Made by a program: the position numbers and the translations under genes. 43,431 nucleotides of DNA from an uncultured Saprospirales bacterium (lineage in GTDB: Bacteria > Bacteroidota > Bacteroidia > Chitinophagales > JADIYW01), in assembly GCA_938008535.1 (NCBI GenBank), contig CALLKF010000146.1, forward strand, positions 1 through 43,431, read 5' to 3'. The notes beneath the pieces were generated by a model. That model was not told the DNA's origin, did not search any database, and saw nothing but the letters and a program-made list of their open reading frames with translations. This document shows, in pieces, positions 9,547 to 18,952 of the stretch. Positions within the stretch are counted from its first letter, which is position 1. Every line of letters begins with the position of its first letter.

Positions 9547-10038
9547 GTGGACAAAAAAGATTTATTTATTTCAGCAATCAAAGACAATGAAAGTTTTATT
9601 TATAAAATTGCTTCTGTTTATACCAATACTATAGAGGACAGAAATGATTTGGTGCAGGAAATTATTTACCAACTTTGGAAGTCTTTCGACAGCTTTAATC
9701 AAAAATCTTCTTTGAGTACCTGGATGTATAGAGTTGCGTTAAATGTTTCTCTTTATCAACTGAAATTATCTAAGAAAAGAATATCGACTATTCCTATTGA
9801 TGAACACCTATTGAATAATAGAGAAACAGACAATAGCGAAAACGACGAAGCGTGGAAGCTATTTAAACAACAGATTGATAATTTAAACCTGCTCGACAAG
9901 GCAATTGTAATGCTGTATTTTGACAATAAAAGTTATGATGAAATTGCAGAAATCATTGGCATTTCTAAAAGCAATGTAGGAACAAAACTATTGCGTATAA
10001 AAGAAAAATTAAAATCACAAATTAATAAAACACGATAA
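9547..10038 (+). CDS. ECF-type RNA polymerase sigma factor
   Basis: 163 residues. Region 2 is visible as the EDRNDLVQEIIYQLWKSFDSF segment (about 31-53) followed by STWMYRVALN (about 59-68). Region 4 is a helix-turn-helix with LDKAIVMLYFDNKSYDEIAEIIGIS (about 119-143). GTG at 9547 is chosen because an in-frame TAA lies three codons upstream at 9538 and there is no usable ATG before region 2. The gene is followed after 2 bases by a four-helix membrane protein, the usual sigma/anti-sigma order in Bacteroidota. It directs RNA polymerase to an unknown regulon. Confidence 0.9.
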   Translation: MDKKDLFISAIKDNESFIYKIASVYTNTIEDRNDLVQEIIYQLWKSFDSFNQKSSLSTWMYRVALNVSLYQLKLSKKRISTIPIDEHLLNNRETDNSENDEAWKLFKQQIDNLNLLDKAIVMLYFDNKSYDEIAEIIGISKSNVGTKLLRIKEKLKSQINKTR

Positions 10039-10040
10039 CA

Positions 10041-10634
10041 ATGGAACTAGACGATTTAAAAAACACTTGGCACAACCGCAGTGTACAAGCTCAACAACAA
10101 AATGTAACCTTTAAACTAATTGACGAAATGACACAAATTAAATATCATTCAAAAATTAAAAGAATTGCCTATCCGGAAATTGTTGGAAGTATAATTTGTT
10201 TAATGGCTACCATATTTATAGCACTTAATTTTTATAAGTTAGATACCTTGTTTTTGCAAAGTGTTGGCATACTATCCATAATAGTTTTATTGACACTTTC
10301 GATACTTAGTTTTTGGAGTCTTCGACATTTAAAAATGATAAATGATTTCAATGTGTCTTATTCAGAAGCATTAAAGAGGTTTGCTACACAAAAGGTGAAA
10401 TTCTACAAACTGCAAAAAGTAAATATGACCTTGTGTTACGTATTATTGGTAACGACTATCATTTTGCTATCCAAGTTTTTTAGCGGTAAAGATATTACCG
10501 GCAGCAACTACTTCTGGACATTTTCATTTAGCTTTGGCTATGTCTTTTTACTGTTTTTTTCTAGATTTGTTACTCGGTTTTATAAAGATACCTTGAAAAA
10601 ATCAGAAGAATTATTACAAGAATTACAACCATAA
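10041..10634 (+). CDS. four-helix membrane protein paired with the sigma factor (putative anti-sigma)
   Basis: 197 residues. A short cytoplasmic start, MELDDLKNTWHNRS, is of the type common in Bacteroidota partners of ECF sigma factors. Four hydrophobic segments follow at about 45-64, 72-91, 128-146 and 156-175, then a charged tail. It begins 2 bases after the sigma gene stop, so the pair is an operon and translation may be coupled. Holding the sigma factor at the membrane is inferred from arrangement and topology only, since no zinc-binding anti-sigma motif is seen. Confidence 0.75.
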   Translation: MELDDLKNTWHNRSVQAQQQNVTFKLIDEMTQIKYHSKIKRIAYPEIVGSIICLMATIFIALNFYKLDTLFLQSVGILSIIVLLTLSILSFWSLRHLKMINDFNVSYSEALKRFATQKVKFYKLQKVNMTLCYVLLVTTIILLSKFFSGKDITGSNYFWTFSFSFGYVFLLFFSRFVTRFYKDTLKKSEELLQELQP

Positions 10635-10720
10635 TATTTAGCGTCACCAACCATAAAATGAAGTTCAATAAAATTGTATATTTATGGTAAGTGGTTCGTT
10701 GGTGAAGAACACCAACCAAT

Positions 10721-10748
10721 GGCTACTAGGCATGTGCAAAACGTACAT
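10721..10748 (+). other. orphan right half of an attC-like site
   Basis: GGCTACTAGGCATGTGC (10721-10737), spacer AAAAC, then GTACAT. The spacer equals that of the site at 9347-9437, and the arm resembles the complement of that site's left arm. No matching left arm lies between here and the upstream gene, so this is a remnant at best. Confidence 0.3.
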
Positions 10749-10749
10749 A

Positions 10750-11571
10750 CTACTTCAACCTAGTTAAGAAATCGAGCAAATGTTTGTTGAATTCATCTGG
10801 ATGTTCGAGGTTGGACACATGACCGGCATTATCAATAATCTGAAGTATGGATCCATTAATGGTTGCATGCATAAATTCAGACTGAAGAAGTGGTGTTACT
10901 TCATCTTGCCTGCCGCAAATAATTAAGGTAGGAATGGTTATTCTGTTTAAAGTGGTACAGGTTTCTGCGCGTTCGGCAAGTGCTACCAATCCTTCCGTAA
11001 TAATATGTTTAGAGTTAGCAAATACTACGGTTCTCAGTTGCTCCACCAATTCTTTTTTGTTGGTTATGGAGTCTTTATGGAAAACATTTTTAATAAATCC
11101 TTCGTTAAAATTAGTTACGCCATCGTTGTTTATTTCATCAATCGTTTTATAGCGTTTTTCTTTTACTTCAATAGAGTCGGCAATGCATTGTGTATCACAT
11201 AAAATCAATGCATGAAAGCGATTAGGAATTTTTTGCAGTGCGTTTAGTGCAATAAATCCACCCATCGATAAGCCACAAACAATTGCTTTATCGATATTTA
11301 ACTTATCCATAAACGCTATTAAATCATCAGCAAACAAATCAATACTTAGTGGCGATGTCTCGTCGGTTGATTTTCCAAATCCTCTGATATCACAAGAGAT
11401 TAAACGATAAGAATCTTTTAAAAAATCAAGTTGAAGCTGCCACATCGCTTTGCTGAATGGAAAACCGTGCAAGAAAATAATTGGAATGTTTCCTTCGCCA
11501 ATATCATCATAAGATAAATGAAAATTATTTACAGCAATGGTTAAATTATATCCTTTCGCTTCCGTTTCCAT
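10750..11571 (-). CDS. alpha/beta-hydrolase fold enzyme
   Basis: 273 residues. The fold is clear from IIFLHGFPFS (oxyanion-hole loop, about 31-40), DIRGFGKS (61-68) and the nucleophile elbow GLSMGG with Ser102. Asp223 (GRQDEVTPL) and His251 (DNAGHVSNLEHP) complete the triad. There is no signal peptide, so it is cytoplasmic. The sequence resembles 3-oxoadipate enol-lactonase-like and other small esterases or lactonases, but the substrate cannot be told. It lies 26 bases downstream of the DUF6799 gene on the same strand, so the two may be co-transcribed. Confidence 0.9.
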   Translation of the reverse strand: METEAKGYNLTIAVNNFHLSYDDIGEGNIPIIFLHGFPFSKAMWQLQLDFLKDSYRLISCDIRGFGKSTDETSPLSIDLFADDLIAFMDKLNIDKAIVCGLSMGGFIALNALQKIPNRFHALILCDTQCIADSIEVKEKRYKTIDEINNDGVTNFNEGFIKNVFHKDSITNKKELVEQLRTVVFANSKHIITEGLVALAERAETCTTLNRITIPTLIICGRQDEVTPLLQSEFMHATINGSILQIIDNAGHVSNLEHPDEFNKHLLDFLTRLK

Positions 11572-11597
11572 AGTATTTTATTTTAAAAGGTTGTTGT

Positions 11598-12020
11598 TTA
11601 TTTTTTGAATTTGGTGATGATGCCGTTTTTATCAATAGCATCGCCGTTTTTTAACTGCATGGTTTTTCCATCATTCATTTTTAGCATGCCTGTGGTAGAT
11701 ATGGTGGCGTCGTTTTTAAGTTTTATATTCATTTTTATTGCTCTTAGCTGACCGTTTTTACATTGATGCAGCTTGCTGTTTTTTATATAATAGCTAAGCT
11801 CTGTCATGTTATTATATTTCATGCTTGCTTGCATAGCTATTGCTGAATCTTGCTTTTGAATCATGCTTGTTTTGGTAGAATCCATCCAGTATTTCACGGT
11901 AGTTTTGGAAGTAGCGTTGTTATCTGTATGCGTTCTGTCGATAGTGGTATCGATTGTTTCGGTTTGTGCAAATCCTGCAAAAGAAATAAGAACAGTTAGC
12001 AGTAAAAGAAGATGTTTCAT
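11598..12020 (-). CDS. secreted DUF6799-like protein
   Basis: 140 residues with a signal peptide (MKHLLLLLTVLISFAGFAQ). The C-terminal half (about 85-140) has the short turn-rich strands of the DUF6799 family: LKNDATISTTGMLKMNDGKTM followed by LKNGDAIDKNG. The pattern resembles repeats of K(N/D)G hairpins. Function is unknown and it is probably periplasmic. It is the first gene of a two-gene minus-strand unit with the hydrolase. Confidence 0.75.
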   Translation of the reverse strand: MKHLLLLLTVLISFAGFAQTETIDTTIDRTHTDNNATSKTTVKYWMDSTKTSMIQKQDSAIAMQASMKYNNMTELSYYIKNSKLHQCKNGQLRAIKMNIKLKNDATISTTGMLKMNDGKTMQLKNGDAIDKNGIITKFKK

Positions 12021-12378
12021 TTTATTTATTTAAGCGATGATGAATGATGTGTTTTATTACTACAAAATTGATAGTAAAATGCTGAAGAACGTTATATAAC
12101 TCTGTCCAATTGTTATATAAATCAAGGAATTCTGGTGTATAGTTAAAATTTAAAAATGCGTTAAAGATTAAAAACGAATCTTTATAATTAAATTGTGGAA
12201 ATGAAAATAACTATTATTATAACTTTTGGTGCGCTCAAATCTGGCGAGACTTCCGAAGGATGCCTCGTGTCTATTGATGCTGCCAGTCTCACGACCGGAT
12301 ATTAATGTAAATATTTTTTCAACGCGTATCCAATCATAAATTGGTTTAGCTAAGTTCTACTCATTATAAACAACACAA
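12021..12378. other. 358-base intergenic stretch before the beta-lactamase
   Basis: AT-rich with no ORF. It holds the left copy of the direct repeat that flanks the beta-lactamase gene (12237-12346) and, inside it, a small stem CCAAT-N5-ATTGG near 12330-12344. No clear TANNTTTG promoter for the lactamase was found. Confidence 0.5.
12237..12346 (+). repeat. left flanking repeat of the beta-lactamase cassette
   Basis: 12237-12278 matches 22248-22289 in all but three central bases of 42. The stretch from about 12256 to 12346 aligns imperfectly with 13137-13215 on the other side of the lactamase gene (shared TCGTGTCTATTGATGCT and ATTGGTTTA blocks). AATCTGGCGAGACT and the later AGTCTC-ACGACCGGAT form an imperfect inverted repeat. 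Confidence 0.6.
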
Positions 12379-13113
12379 ATGAAACTACTAACTATTATAT
12401 TGACATTTGGTCTTCTGTCTCCTGTTTTTGGACAGGCACAAGAAGCGAAACTGAAGATCTCGCATTTAACCGGCGACTTTTATATTTATACAACCTACAA
12501 TACTTATCAAGAAAGTAAATTGCCCGCCAACGGAATGTATCTGGTAACTAATACTGGCGTGGTGCTGTTTGATACGCCTTGGGACACTACGCAATTTCAG
12601 CCACTGCTTGACAGTATAAAATTAAGGCATAATAAAGCTGTAGTCATGTGCATTGCAACGCATTGGCATGGCGACAGAACTGAAGGACTTGACTATTATA
12701 AGCAACAAGGAATTAAAACGTACACAACGGTTCTTACGGATGAATGGAGTAAAAAGAACGATATGAAAAGAGCCGAATATTTAATAGCAAAAGATACTGT
12801 CTTTCATATCGAATCGTACTCTTTTGAAACTTATTATCCAGGAGAAGGACACACTGCCGACAATATTATAATATGGTTTAATAAAGAAAAAATACTGTAT
12901 GGTGGATGTTTGATAAAAGGCGCAGATGCTAAAAACTTGGGTTATTTAGGAGATGCAAATGTAACAGAATATGTAACTACACTAAAAAGAGTACAGTTAA
13001 AATGCACGGATCCTTCGTTTATAATTATATCTCACAGCGACTGGAATAATATAAATTCTTTGAAGCATTCTATAAAGTTGGCAAAGAAACTAAAAAGGAA
13101 AAACAGTCGCTAA
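12379..13113 (+). CDS. subclass B1 metallo-beta-lactamase
   Basis: 244 residues with a signal peptide (cleavage near FGQAQ, residue 18-20), so periplasmic. All six zinc ligands of subclass B1 are present: His95, His97 and Asp99 in THWHGD, His158 in GEGHTADN, Cys177 in GGCLIKG and His219 in SHSDW. Length and order fit chromosomal B1 enzymes of Bacteroidota. Such enzymes hydrolyse penicillins, cephalosporins and usually carbapenems with two zinc ions. The spectrum here is inferred, as is activity. The gene stands alone between two imperfect direct repeats. Its TAA overlaps a TAAC box at 13111, as cassette genes elsewhere in the window end just before one. Confidence 0.93.
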   Translation: MKLLTIILTFGLLSPVFGQAQEAKLKISHLTGDFYIYTTYNTYQESKLPANGMYLVTNTGVVLFDTPWDTTQFQPLLDSIKLRHNKAVVMCIATHWHGDRTEGLDYYKQQGIKTYTTVLTDEWSKKNDMKRAEYLIAKDTVFHIESYSFETYYPGEGHTADNIIIWFNKEKILYGGCLIKGADAKNLGYLGDANVTEYVTTLKRVQLKCTDPSFIIISHSDWNNINSLKHSIKLAKKLKRKNSR

Positions 13114-13261
13114 CAAAATCAGGTACTAGTGTTCAGAAGGACGATTCGTGTCTATTGATGCTATCTTTCTATGACAGAATTTTATGTAATTGTTTTCAAT
13201 CAAAGATTGGTTTAATCAATACACACTAGACTGTGGTCTCGCGCGAAACGTTGTGGCAACC
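13111..13261 (+). other. right flanking repeat and degenerate attC-like site
   Basis: TAAC at 13111 overlaps the lactamase stop. A CTAGTGT/ACACTAG pair lies near 13126 and 13222, and GCGC, spacer GAAAC and GTTGTGGCAACC end the element at 13250-13261. The interior 13137-13215 is the imperfect copy of the left flank. The stem is poorer than at the other sites. Confidence 0.4.
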
Positions 13262-13266
13262 ACTGT

Positions 13267-16200
13267 TTACTTCAATAAAGTAACATTTCCTTTCAACACT
13301 ATTTTATCTTCTTGAAAACATTCGCCTTCAAAATAATATCCATACGCATCTACCTGTGCTGGCTGTCCTTTGTAAGTTCCGTCCCAGCCAATTAAAATAT
13401 CATTGCTTTCAAACACCTTATTTCCCCAACGATCGTAAATTAAAAGATAAGATGTTTTTAGAATATTGGAGCGCACCAAAAATACATCATTCTTTCCATC
13501 GCCATTTGGTGAAAACGCATTTGGAATATAAATCAATGTTTTGTCGCAACTGCTGGCTACTCTAAAGTTTACTTCGGCTTTTGCAACGCATTGATTGGAG
13601 TCGGTAACCAATACGATATAGGTAATATCATTATTAATGATAGCCGTTGTTTTCGGGCAAGTATCGCATAGCAAATTAGTATTCGGAATCCAATGATACG
13701 AAACTTGATTTGGTGAAATCGCATTTAAGTTTACCGTAGTTCCAGGAATCACCGTTAAGCTGGCAAGTGCTGTAACTGTTGGGTTTGGTAACACGGTTAT
13801 ACGAACAGGATAGGTTTGTTCGGCACAGCTTCCACCATTATTTATCGTAACATTATAAGTAGTAGAGGTGGTTGGAAAAACAATAGGTGTGGAGTCATTT
13901 GCATTACTGATATTGGTGTTTGGCAACCATGTATAAATAGTTGCATTCGTTGCCGAAGTTTCTGAAAATGCATGCAGTTGCACACTATCGCCAACACATA
14001 TAGTATCATCTTTATAAGCACCACCTAACAGCGTACTTTTAACGACTACATTTACTGTGTCGTATATCGGACAAATGGCAGTATCGTAAGCAATCACAGT
14101 ATATTGCGTAGTAACAGTTGGATGCGCAATTGGATTGGCAATAGTAGTATTGCTCAACGTTGTTGCTGGACTCCAAGTGTAATAGGTGGCACCAGTTTCT
14201 TTTAATTCTACAGAATCACCAGGACAAATAATTTTGTCTGTTGCTTTAATAATTGGCGTGTTGTATTCAATGATATTGATAGAATCTTTTGCCACACAAC
14301 CTGCACTCGAAAAGGCAGTTAAGTAAATGGTATAAAAAGGTTTGGCTGTAGTTGGTGTAAATATAAATGTAGAATCTGGTGTGTAATTATTGAAAATAGT
14401 GTTCTCCACTTTCCATTGAATATTCGTAATATTCGCATTGTAAGTAATGTATGAACTATCCGTGAACAAGGCATTTTCTAAATTACAATTGTATAATTTA
14501 TCCGGAATTATTTTTGTTTTTATTAATGATGGATTAATGGCTTTCGTAGCTTTAAACGTAACGGTGCAGCCAGCACTGTCGCGCAAAATTAATGCCGGTG
14601 TGTAAGTGCCTTCAGTAGTATAGGTATGCGTTAACTGGTTTTTCAAACTATCATCAAAAAATAAATCACCATTACCAAAATCCCAAATGGCTGTTACTGT
14701 TTTATTGAATGATGCATTGAAAACGACATCCAACGGAATACAACCATCGGTTGGCGCAAAGGTATAAGTAGCACTGGGTCCGCCAACAATGATATAGTCT
14801 TTTTTCAACACAGTATCGATGCAGCCAAACGTATCTTTAGTAATTAATTTCACATCAAACGAATCCGGATACGTATATACGATTCTTGGATTCTGATTGT
14901 TTTCATTGCTTATATTTCCGTTGCCAAAATCCCAAATGATAGAAGTGTATTTTGTTTCAGGAGCAGGTAGCATCGTGAAATTGGTAATCAAATCAGGACA
15001 AGATTTATAACGTGGTGCAGCTGTAAAATCTGGTGTTGTGTTGATAATCTTTATGTAATTTATTTTGATTAAAGTATCAGTGCAATTCAGTGAATCACGC
15101 AAAATTAATTTCACTGTGTAGGTTCCTGTTTGCGTGTAAGCATGTACTGGCGAAACAGTACTGGTTGAATCACCATCGCCGAAATACCAGGTATAGCTGA
15201 CGTTTCCGCTGATTGGTGTTGAGGTATTGAAAAACGTAATTGGTAAATTCGGACATACTTTTGTTCTGCTTGCATAAAAGTTGGCAGTTGGTTTTAGCGA
15301 AATTATTTTCTTCTCAATAGAATCTTTACAGCCAAACGTATTGGTAATGGTATAGCGAACAGTTGAAGTATCATACCTTAAATTTATAGTTGGATTGGAT
15401 GTGGTAGAAATAATAATACCATTGGTGTATTTCCAAACCATATTTTGTAATGGCGAAAACAAAACAATGTTGCTATCTAACAATTGTACATCAGAACAAG
15501 TGTTTAATCGGTTAATTAAAAAGTTAGCTTTTAATTCTGCAACGGTAATAAAACTATCAATACTAGCTATACAATTATCACCATATTTTACAGTCATTCT
15601 GATGTGATAGGTTCCAGCAACTCTAATCATCGTATCTATTGAATTTCTCACTGTATCAATATGAAAGTTTTTAGTTGAATCGATGTTGTCAATTTGTATT
15701 CTGTACGAATTTGCGTACGGTGCAGTAGTAGCTACTACCTTTAGCAAATAAGGCACACATTTTCTTTGATTACTATTGATTGCAAAATTGGGTCGATAGA
15801 AACCAGGCAACAAAATCTTCTTAAAATTAGAGCAACCAGATGCAAAATTAAATACGGTTAGAATAATTGTTCTCGCAGAATCGTTTGCATAAGTATGGCG
15901 AACCGTGTCGGCATTGGAAATTAAAATAGTACCATCGCCAAAATTCCAAACAGAAGAATCTGCACCTAAGCTTTTATTTACAAAATAAACATTAGGCGAA
16001 AAATCATCGTTGCAATAACGTGGTATATCATCTGTAATGGCTAATGGATATCGAACCCTTACCGTATCAATCAATGTATCTTGTTTACATCCATTGGTGT
16101 ATGCTTGCAGAATAACTTTTGTTGTACCTGGTTCTGTTGGTGGCATATTAAAACAAACAGGCGTACTGATGCCAGTGCCACTCGGAATCCATGTAAAAAT

Positions 16201-17907
16201 GGTAGTTGGCAAGCCACCCGTTGCTGTGCCTTGAACACATTCGCCAACACAGACTTCGTGGTCATTTATTGAACCAAAGAAATCAACTCTTGGACCTACT
16301 TTAATTTTACTAGGTGGTGGCAATCCTATAAATAAATTACACGTTGAATCCGCAAACTTAATTTCTAAATAGGGTTGGTACGTTCCAACATTTGCATACA
16401 CATGTGTTTGCGTAGTTTGGTTAGAATCTAACACTTCCTGCGTGCCATCATCGTAATGAATAATGATTTGGCTGTACGGAAAATTATGCGATAACACTCC
16501 ATACGAAAATTTCACAGTAAGCGGTTGGCAACCTTCATATTTATCCACTAAAAATTTCACATCATCTTGTACAATGTAAATGTATTTTCTTTTAATCAAC
16601 GTGTCTTTGCAGCCACCTTCATTGGTGGTAATTAAAATAACATCATAATACACACCACCTGTGCCGCCGTTATATGTGCTTCCTGCTGGTAAAAAAACAG
16701 ATGGATCATTGGATGTGGAAACGATGGTATCAAATCGAGTTCCAATTTTATAAATAATCAACCACTTAGATGAATCTGCATTGGTAGATAAGTTGGTAAA
16801 GTTGGCTGTAAACGGACTACATGATTTTTGTTTATCTACAATAAAATCTGCTTTGGTTTGTGTCACATGAATTGTTTTTATAATGGTATCAAAACAACCA
16901 CTCTGCGTTTTTACAATTAATTTTACGGTGTAAAAACCAGTATCAGCATATCGAATAGAAGTATCTGAAGCAGTAGAAAAAACACCATTTCCAAAATCCC
17001 ATTTTACAGAAGTTATTGGCAAATTAGCAAGTGCTTTAAATCGAACTGGTTTGTTTAAGCATGCTGTTGGCAAATTAAAATCAGCCGTAAAAGGTTGTAT
17101 TTTTATTATCGTATCTTTTATAGAAGTAGTAGTACAACGATTTGGATTGGTCACTGAAACACTTACCGTATAATTGCCATATTGCGTATAAGTATGCGAA
17201 GTATTTTTAGTAGTGGATGAATCGCCATCGCCGAAATGCCACACATACGTAGAACCATTTGGTGCGTTAGAAGTGGCATTGAAATTAATCGTTGCAGGCA
17301 CCGTGCAAAATGAATTTTGGCTAATGGTAAAACTAATCGTTGATGTATCAAAAATGTTTTCGTAGTTGTTTTTGGTTGCCGTGTTGGTGCATCCGTTTAA
17401 ATCCTTTACAATTAACGCTACACCAAAATTTCCGCCAAACGTATAAACATGCAAAGGGTTTTGCGTGATTTCTGTATTGCCATCACCAGTTGCCCAAAAC
17501 CAGTTGTTAATAGTAGTATCGCCTGCTGTAGATAGGTCTGTAAACTGAACACTTGCTGGCACGCAACCAGTTCGCGGCAACGCCACAAAATTAGCAACCG
17601 GATTTTTAAATACCCTAATTTGTTTGGTGACAGAGCTTTGTTGAGTGCCTTTAAAAACAGTAAGCGTAACAAAATAAATTCCTGGTGTTGGATAGATAGC
17701 ACCCGGATTACAAATAGGCGATGTATTATTGGTGATGCCTAATTGCCAAAAGCAACTGTCCGGATTTCCGGTTGATGTATTTGAAAATTGAACTGCTAAA
17801 GGTGCGCATCCTTTGTCTTTGCTTAGGGTGAAGTTGGCACTTAGTTGAGCTTGCGCAAAAGCAATTTTTACCGCGATAAAAATTATTAAAAAGGATAGCT
17901 TTTTCAT
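13267..17907 (-). CDS. giant multi-PKD T9SS-exported surface protein with CHU_C domain
   Basis: 1546 residues with a signal peptide (MKKLSFLIIFIAVKIAFAQ). Many PKD or PKD-like domains run from about 25 to 1200, seen as repeated FGDG(D/N) and HTY-x3-G-x-Y motifs. Ig-like modules with YTWSP, NPI and TTTYNV motifs follow (about 1210-1440). The last 95 residues are a CHU_C domain (IYIPNAFSPNGDGKNDVF, YDRWGNKVFES), so export by the type IX system is expected. Cysteines are regularly spaced, one near the start of most domains. The stop codon lies only six bases past the right boundary of the lactamase cassette. It is probably an adhesin or matrix protein. Confidence 0.93.
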   Translation of the reverse strand: MKKLSFLIIFIAVKIAFAQAQLSANFTLSKDKGCAPLAVQFSNTSTGNPDSCFWQLGITNNTSPICNPGAIYPTPGIYFVTLTVFKGTQQSSVTKQIRVFKNPVANFVALPRTGCVPASVQFTDLSTAGDTTINNWFWATGDGNTEITQNPLHVYTFGGNFGVALIVKDLNGCTNTATKNNYENIFDTSTISFTISQNSFCTVPATINFNATSNAPNGSTYVWHFGDGDSSTTKNTSHTYTQYGNYTVSVSVTNPNRCTTTSIKDTIIKIQPFTADFNLPTACLNKPVRFKALANLPITSVKWDFGNGVFSTASDTSIRYADTGFYTVKLIVKTQSGCFDTIIKTIHVTQTKADFIVDKQKSCSPFTANFTNLSTNADSSKWLIIYKIGTRFDTIVSTSNDPSVFLPAGSTYNGGTGGVYYDVILITTNEGGCKDTLIKRKYIYIVQDDVKFLVDKYEGCQPLTVKFSYGVLSHNFPYSQIIIHYDDGTQEVLDSNQTTQTHVYANVGTYQPYLEIKFADSTCNLFIGLPPPSKIKVGPRVDFFGSINDHEVCVGECVQGTATGGLPTTIFTWIPSGTGISTPVCFNMPPTEPGTTKVILQAYTNGCKQDTLIDTVRVRYPLAITDDIPRYCNDDFSPNVYFVNKSLGADSSVWNFGDGTILISNADTVRHTYANDSARTIILTVFNFASGCSNFKKILLPGFYRPNFAINSNQRKCVPYLLKVVATTAPYANSYRIQIDNIDSTKNFHIDTVRNSIDTMIRVAGTYHIRMTVKYGDNCIASIDSFITVAELKANFLINRLNTCSDVQLLDSNIVLFSPLQNMVWKYTNGIIISTTSNPTINLRYDTSTVRYTITNTFGCKDSIEKKIISLKPTANFYASRTKVCPNLPITFFNTSTPISGNVSYTWYFGDGDSTSTVSPVHAYTQTGTYTVKLILRDSLNCTDTLIKINYIKIINTTPDFTAAPRYKSCPDLITNFTMLPAPETKYTSIIWDFGNGNISNENNQNPRIVYTYPDSFDVKLITKDTFGCIDTVLKKDYIIVGGPSATYTFAPTDGCIPLDVVFNASFNKTVTAIWDFGNGDLFFDDSLKNQLTHTYTTEGTYTPALILRDSAGCTVTFKATKAINPSLIKTKIIPDKLYNCNLENALFTDSSYITYNANITNIQWKVENTIFNNYTPDSTFIFTPTTAKPFYTIYLTAFSSAGCVAKDSINIIEYNTPIIKATDKIICPGDSVELKETGATYYTWSPATTLSNTTIANPIAHPTVTTQYTVIAYDTAICPIYDTVNVVVKSTLLGGAYKDDTICVGDSVQLHAFSETSATNATIYTWLPNTNISNANDSTPIVFPTTSTTYNVTINNGGSCAEQTYPVRITVLPNPTVTALASLTVIPGTTVNLNAISPNQVSYHWIPNTNLLCDTCPKTTAIINNDITYIVLVTDSNQCVAKAEVNFRVASSCDKTLIYIPNAFSPNGDGKNDVFLVRSNILKTSYLLIYDRWGNKVFESNDILIGWDGTYKGQPAQVDAYGYYFEGECFQEDKIVLKGNVTLLK

Positions 17908-18153
17908 ACGTTTTTACTTTTATCGATTATAAACAAACTAGTTAACTGAAAGCATACTAATCATTACAACACAAACATTTTGTTTGATTTTTTATAAAAA
18001 AATAAAATAAAAATTCTCTGTTGTAAGAATTTGTTTACGGCAATAATAAATGTACTGTTTATTATAATAGGTAGTTAAAATAATTTAAATTATTTTTTAG
18101 AAAAAGCAAAAAGTCTTTTGGTACTAATTGTTTTACTGATGTAATGTTGTAAA

Positions 18154-18188
18154 AAAATCCATCGCTTACACGATGGATTTTCTTTTTA
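18154..18188. terminator. bidirectional Rho-independent terminator-like hairpin
   Basis: Arms AAAATCCATCG (18154-18164) and CGATGGATTTT (18171-18181) enclose the loop CTTACA. An A-run lies before and a T-rich tail after, so it can work in either direction. No gene ends nearby now. Confidence 0.6.
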
Positions 18189-18209
18189 ATCTTACGACTT
18201 AGTACATAA

Positions 18210-18242
18210 ATACCTTCAAGGTTTCAAAAACCTTGAAGGTAT
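18210..18242. repeat. stem-loop, 15-bp perfect arms
   Basis: ATACCTTCAAGGTTT, a 3-nt loop, and its exact complement. A related CCTTCAAGGTTTT lies at 8701-8713. It is probably a dispersed REP-like element. Confidence 0.65.
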
Positions 18243-18295
18243 TGCTAGTATGCGGCTTAGCTTTGTGTAGTTGTGTACTTGTGCGCTTTGAGGCT

Positions 18296-18664
18296 ATTGA
18301 AGAACTGTGAGTGTACATTGAACGACCGTGAGTGTCTATTGAACGACTTTAAGTGGTCATTGAACGACTTGAAATTGCTATTGAACAAGTTGAAGTGGTT
18401 ATTGAACAAGTTGAAGTGGTTGTTGAACGAGATGAAGTGGCTATTGAACAACTTGAAATGGTTATTGAACAACTTGAAGTGGTTATTGAACAACTTGAAA
18501 TGGTCATTGAACGACTTGAAATGGTTATTGAACGAGTTGAAGTGGCTATTGAACAAGTTGAAGTGGTCATTGAACGAGTTGAAGTGGCTATTGAACAAGT
18601 TGAAGTGGTCATTGAACGACTTTAAATTATCATTGAAGTAAATTAAGTGGTCATTGAACGAGCG
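18296..18664. repeat. 21-bp minisatellite, 17 full units plus a partial
   Basis: The ATTGAA start of each unit falls at 18296, 18317, 18338 and every 21 bases up to 18653 (GTTGAA at 18422), without one phase slip. The consensus is close to ATTGAACRASTTGAARTGGYY. All plus frames stay open because the unit is seven codons. One reads as a heptad with I/V/L at two positions (VIEQVEV type), like an ideal coiled coil. No ribosome binding site or ATG start supports translation. Confidence 0.9.
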
Positions 18665-18868
18665 TTATTTTTTGTCTGAACCCTGATTAAATGATTGCAT
18701 GATTGGCGTGATTTTTTTGAACTGTGATTGGTTAAAATAGCAGGAAGATGATAATATCTTTTCAAGCGAAGTACATTTCAAAATGACTAAAAACTTTCAT
18801 ATGAAAGTCTTTTGCTTTAATATGGAGTATTTGCATACTGCCAGAAACAAAAGCAGATGATACAAAAT

Positions 18869-18952
18869 ATCACTGAGGTCGCGAACAGGATCACTGAGCT
18901 TGCGGACTGAATCACCGAGCTTGCGAACGACTTCAGCGCATTTTCGGTATAA
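18869..18952. repeat. short 21-bp array, three clear units and a degenerate fourth
   Basis: Units start at 18869, 18890 and 18911 (ATCAC(T/C)GAGCTTGCG-like), with a weak one at 18932. The sequence differs from the larger array 200 bases away, but the period is the same. Confidence 0.75.

Noticed and set aside
18257..18641. Several overlapping frames across the 18.3-kb array, including a heptad-like one
   Set aside because: Not listed as genes: no ribosome binding site, only GTG or other weak starts, and frames are open on both strands.
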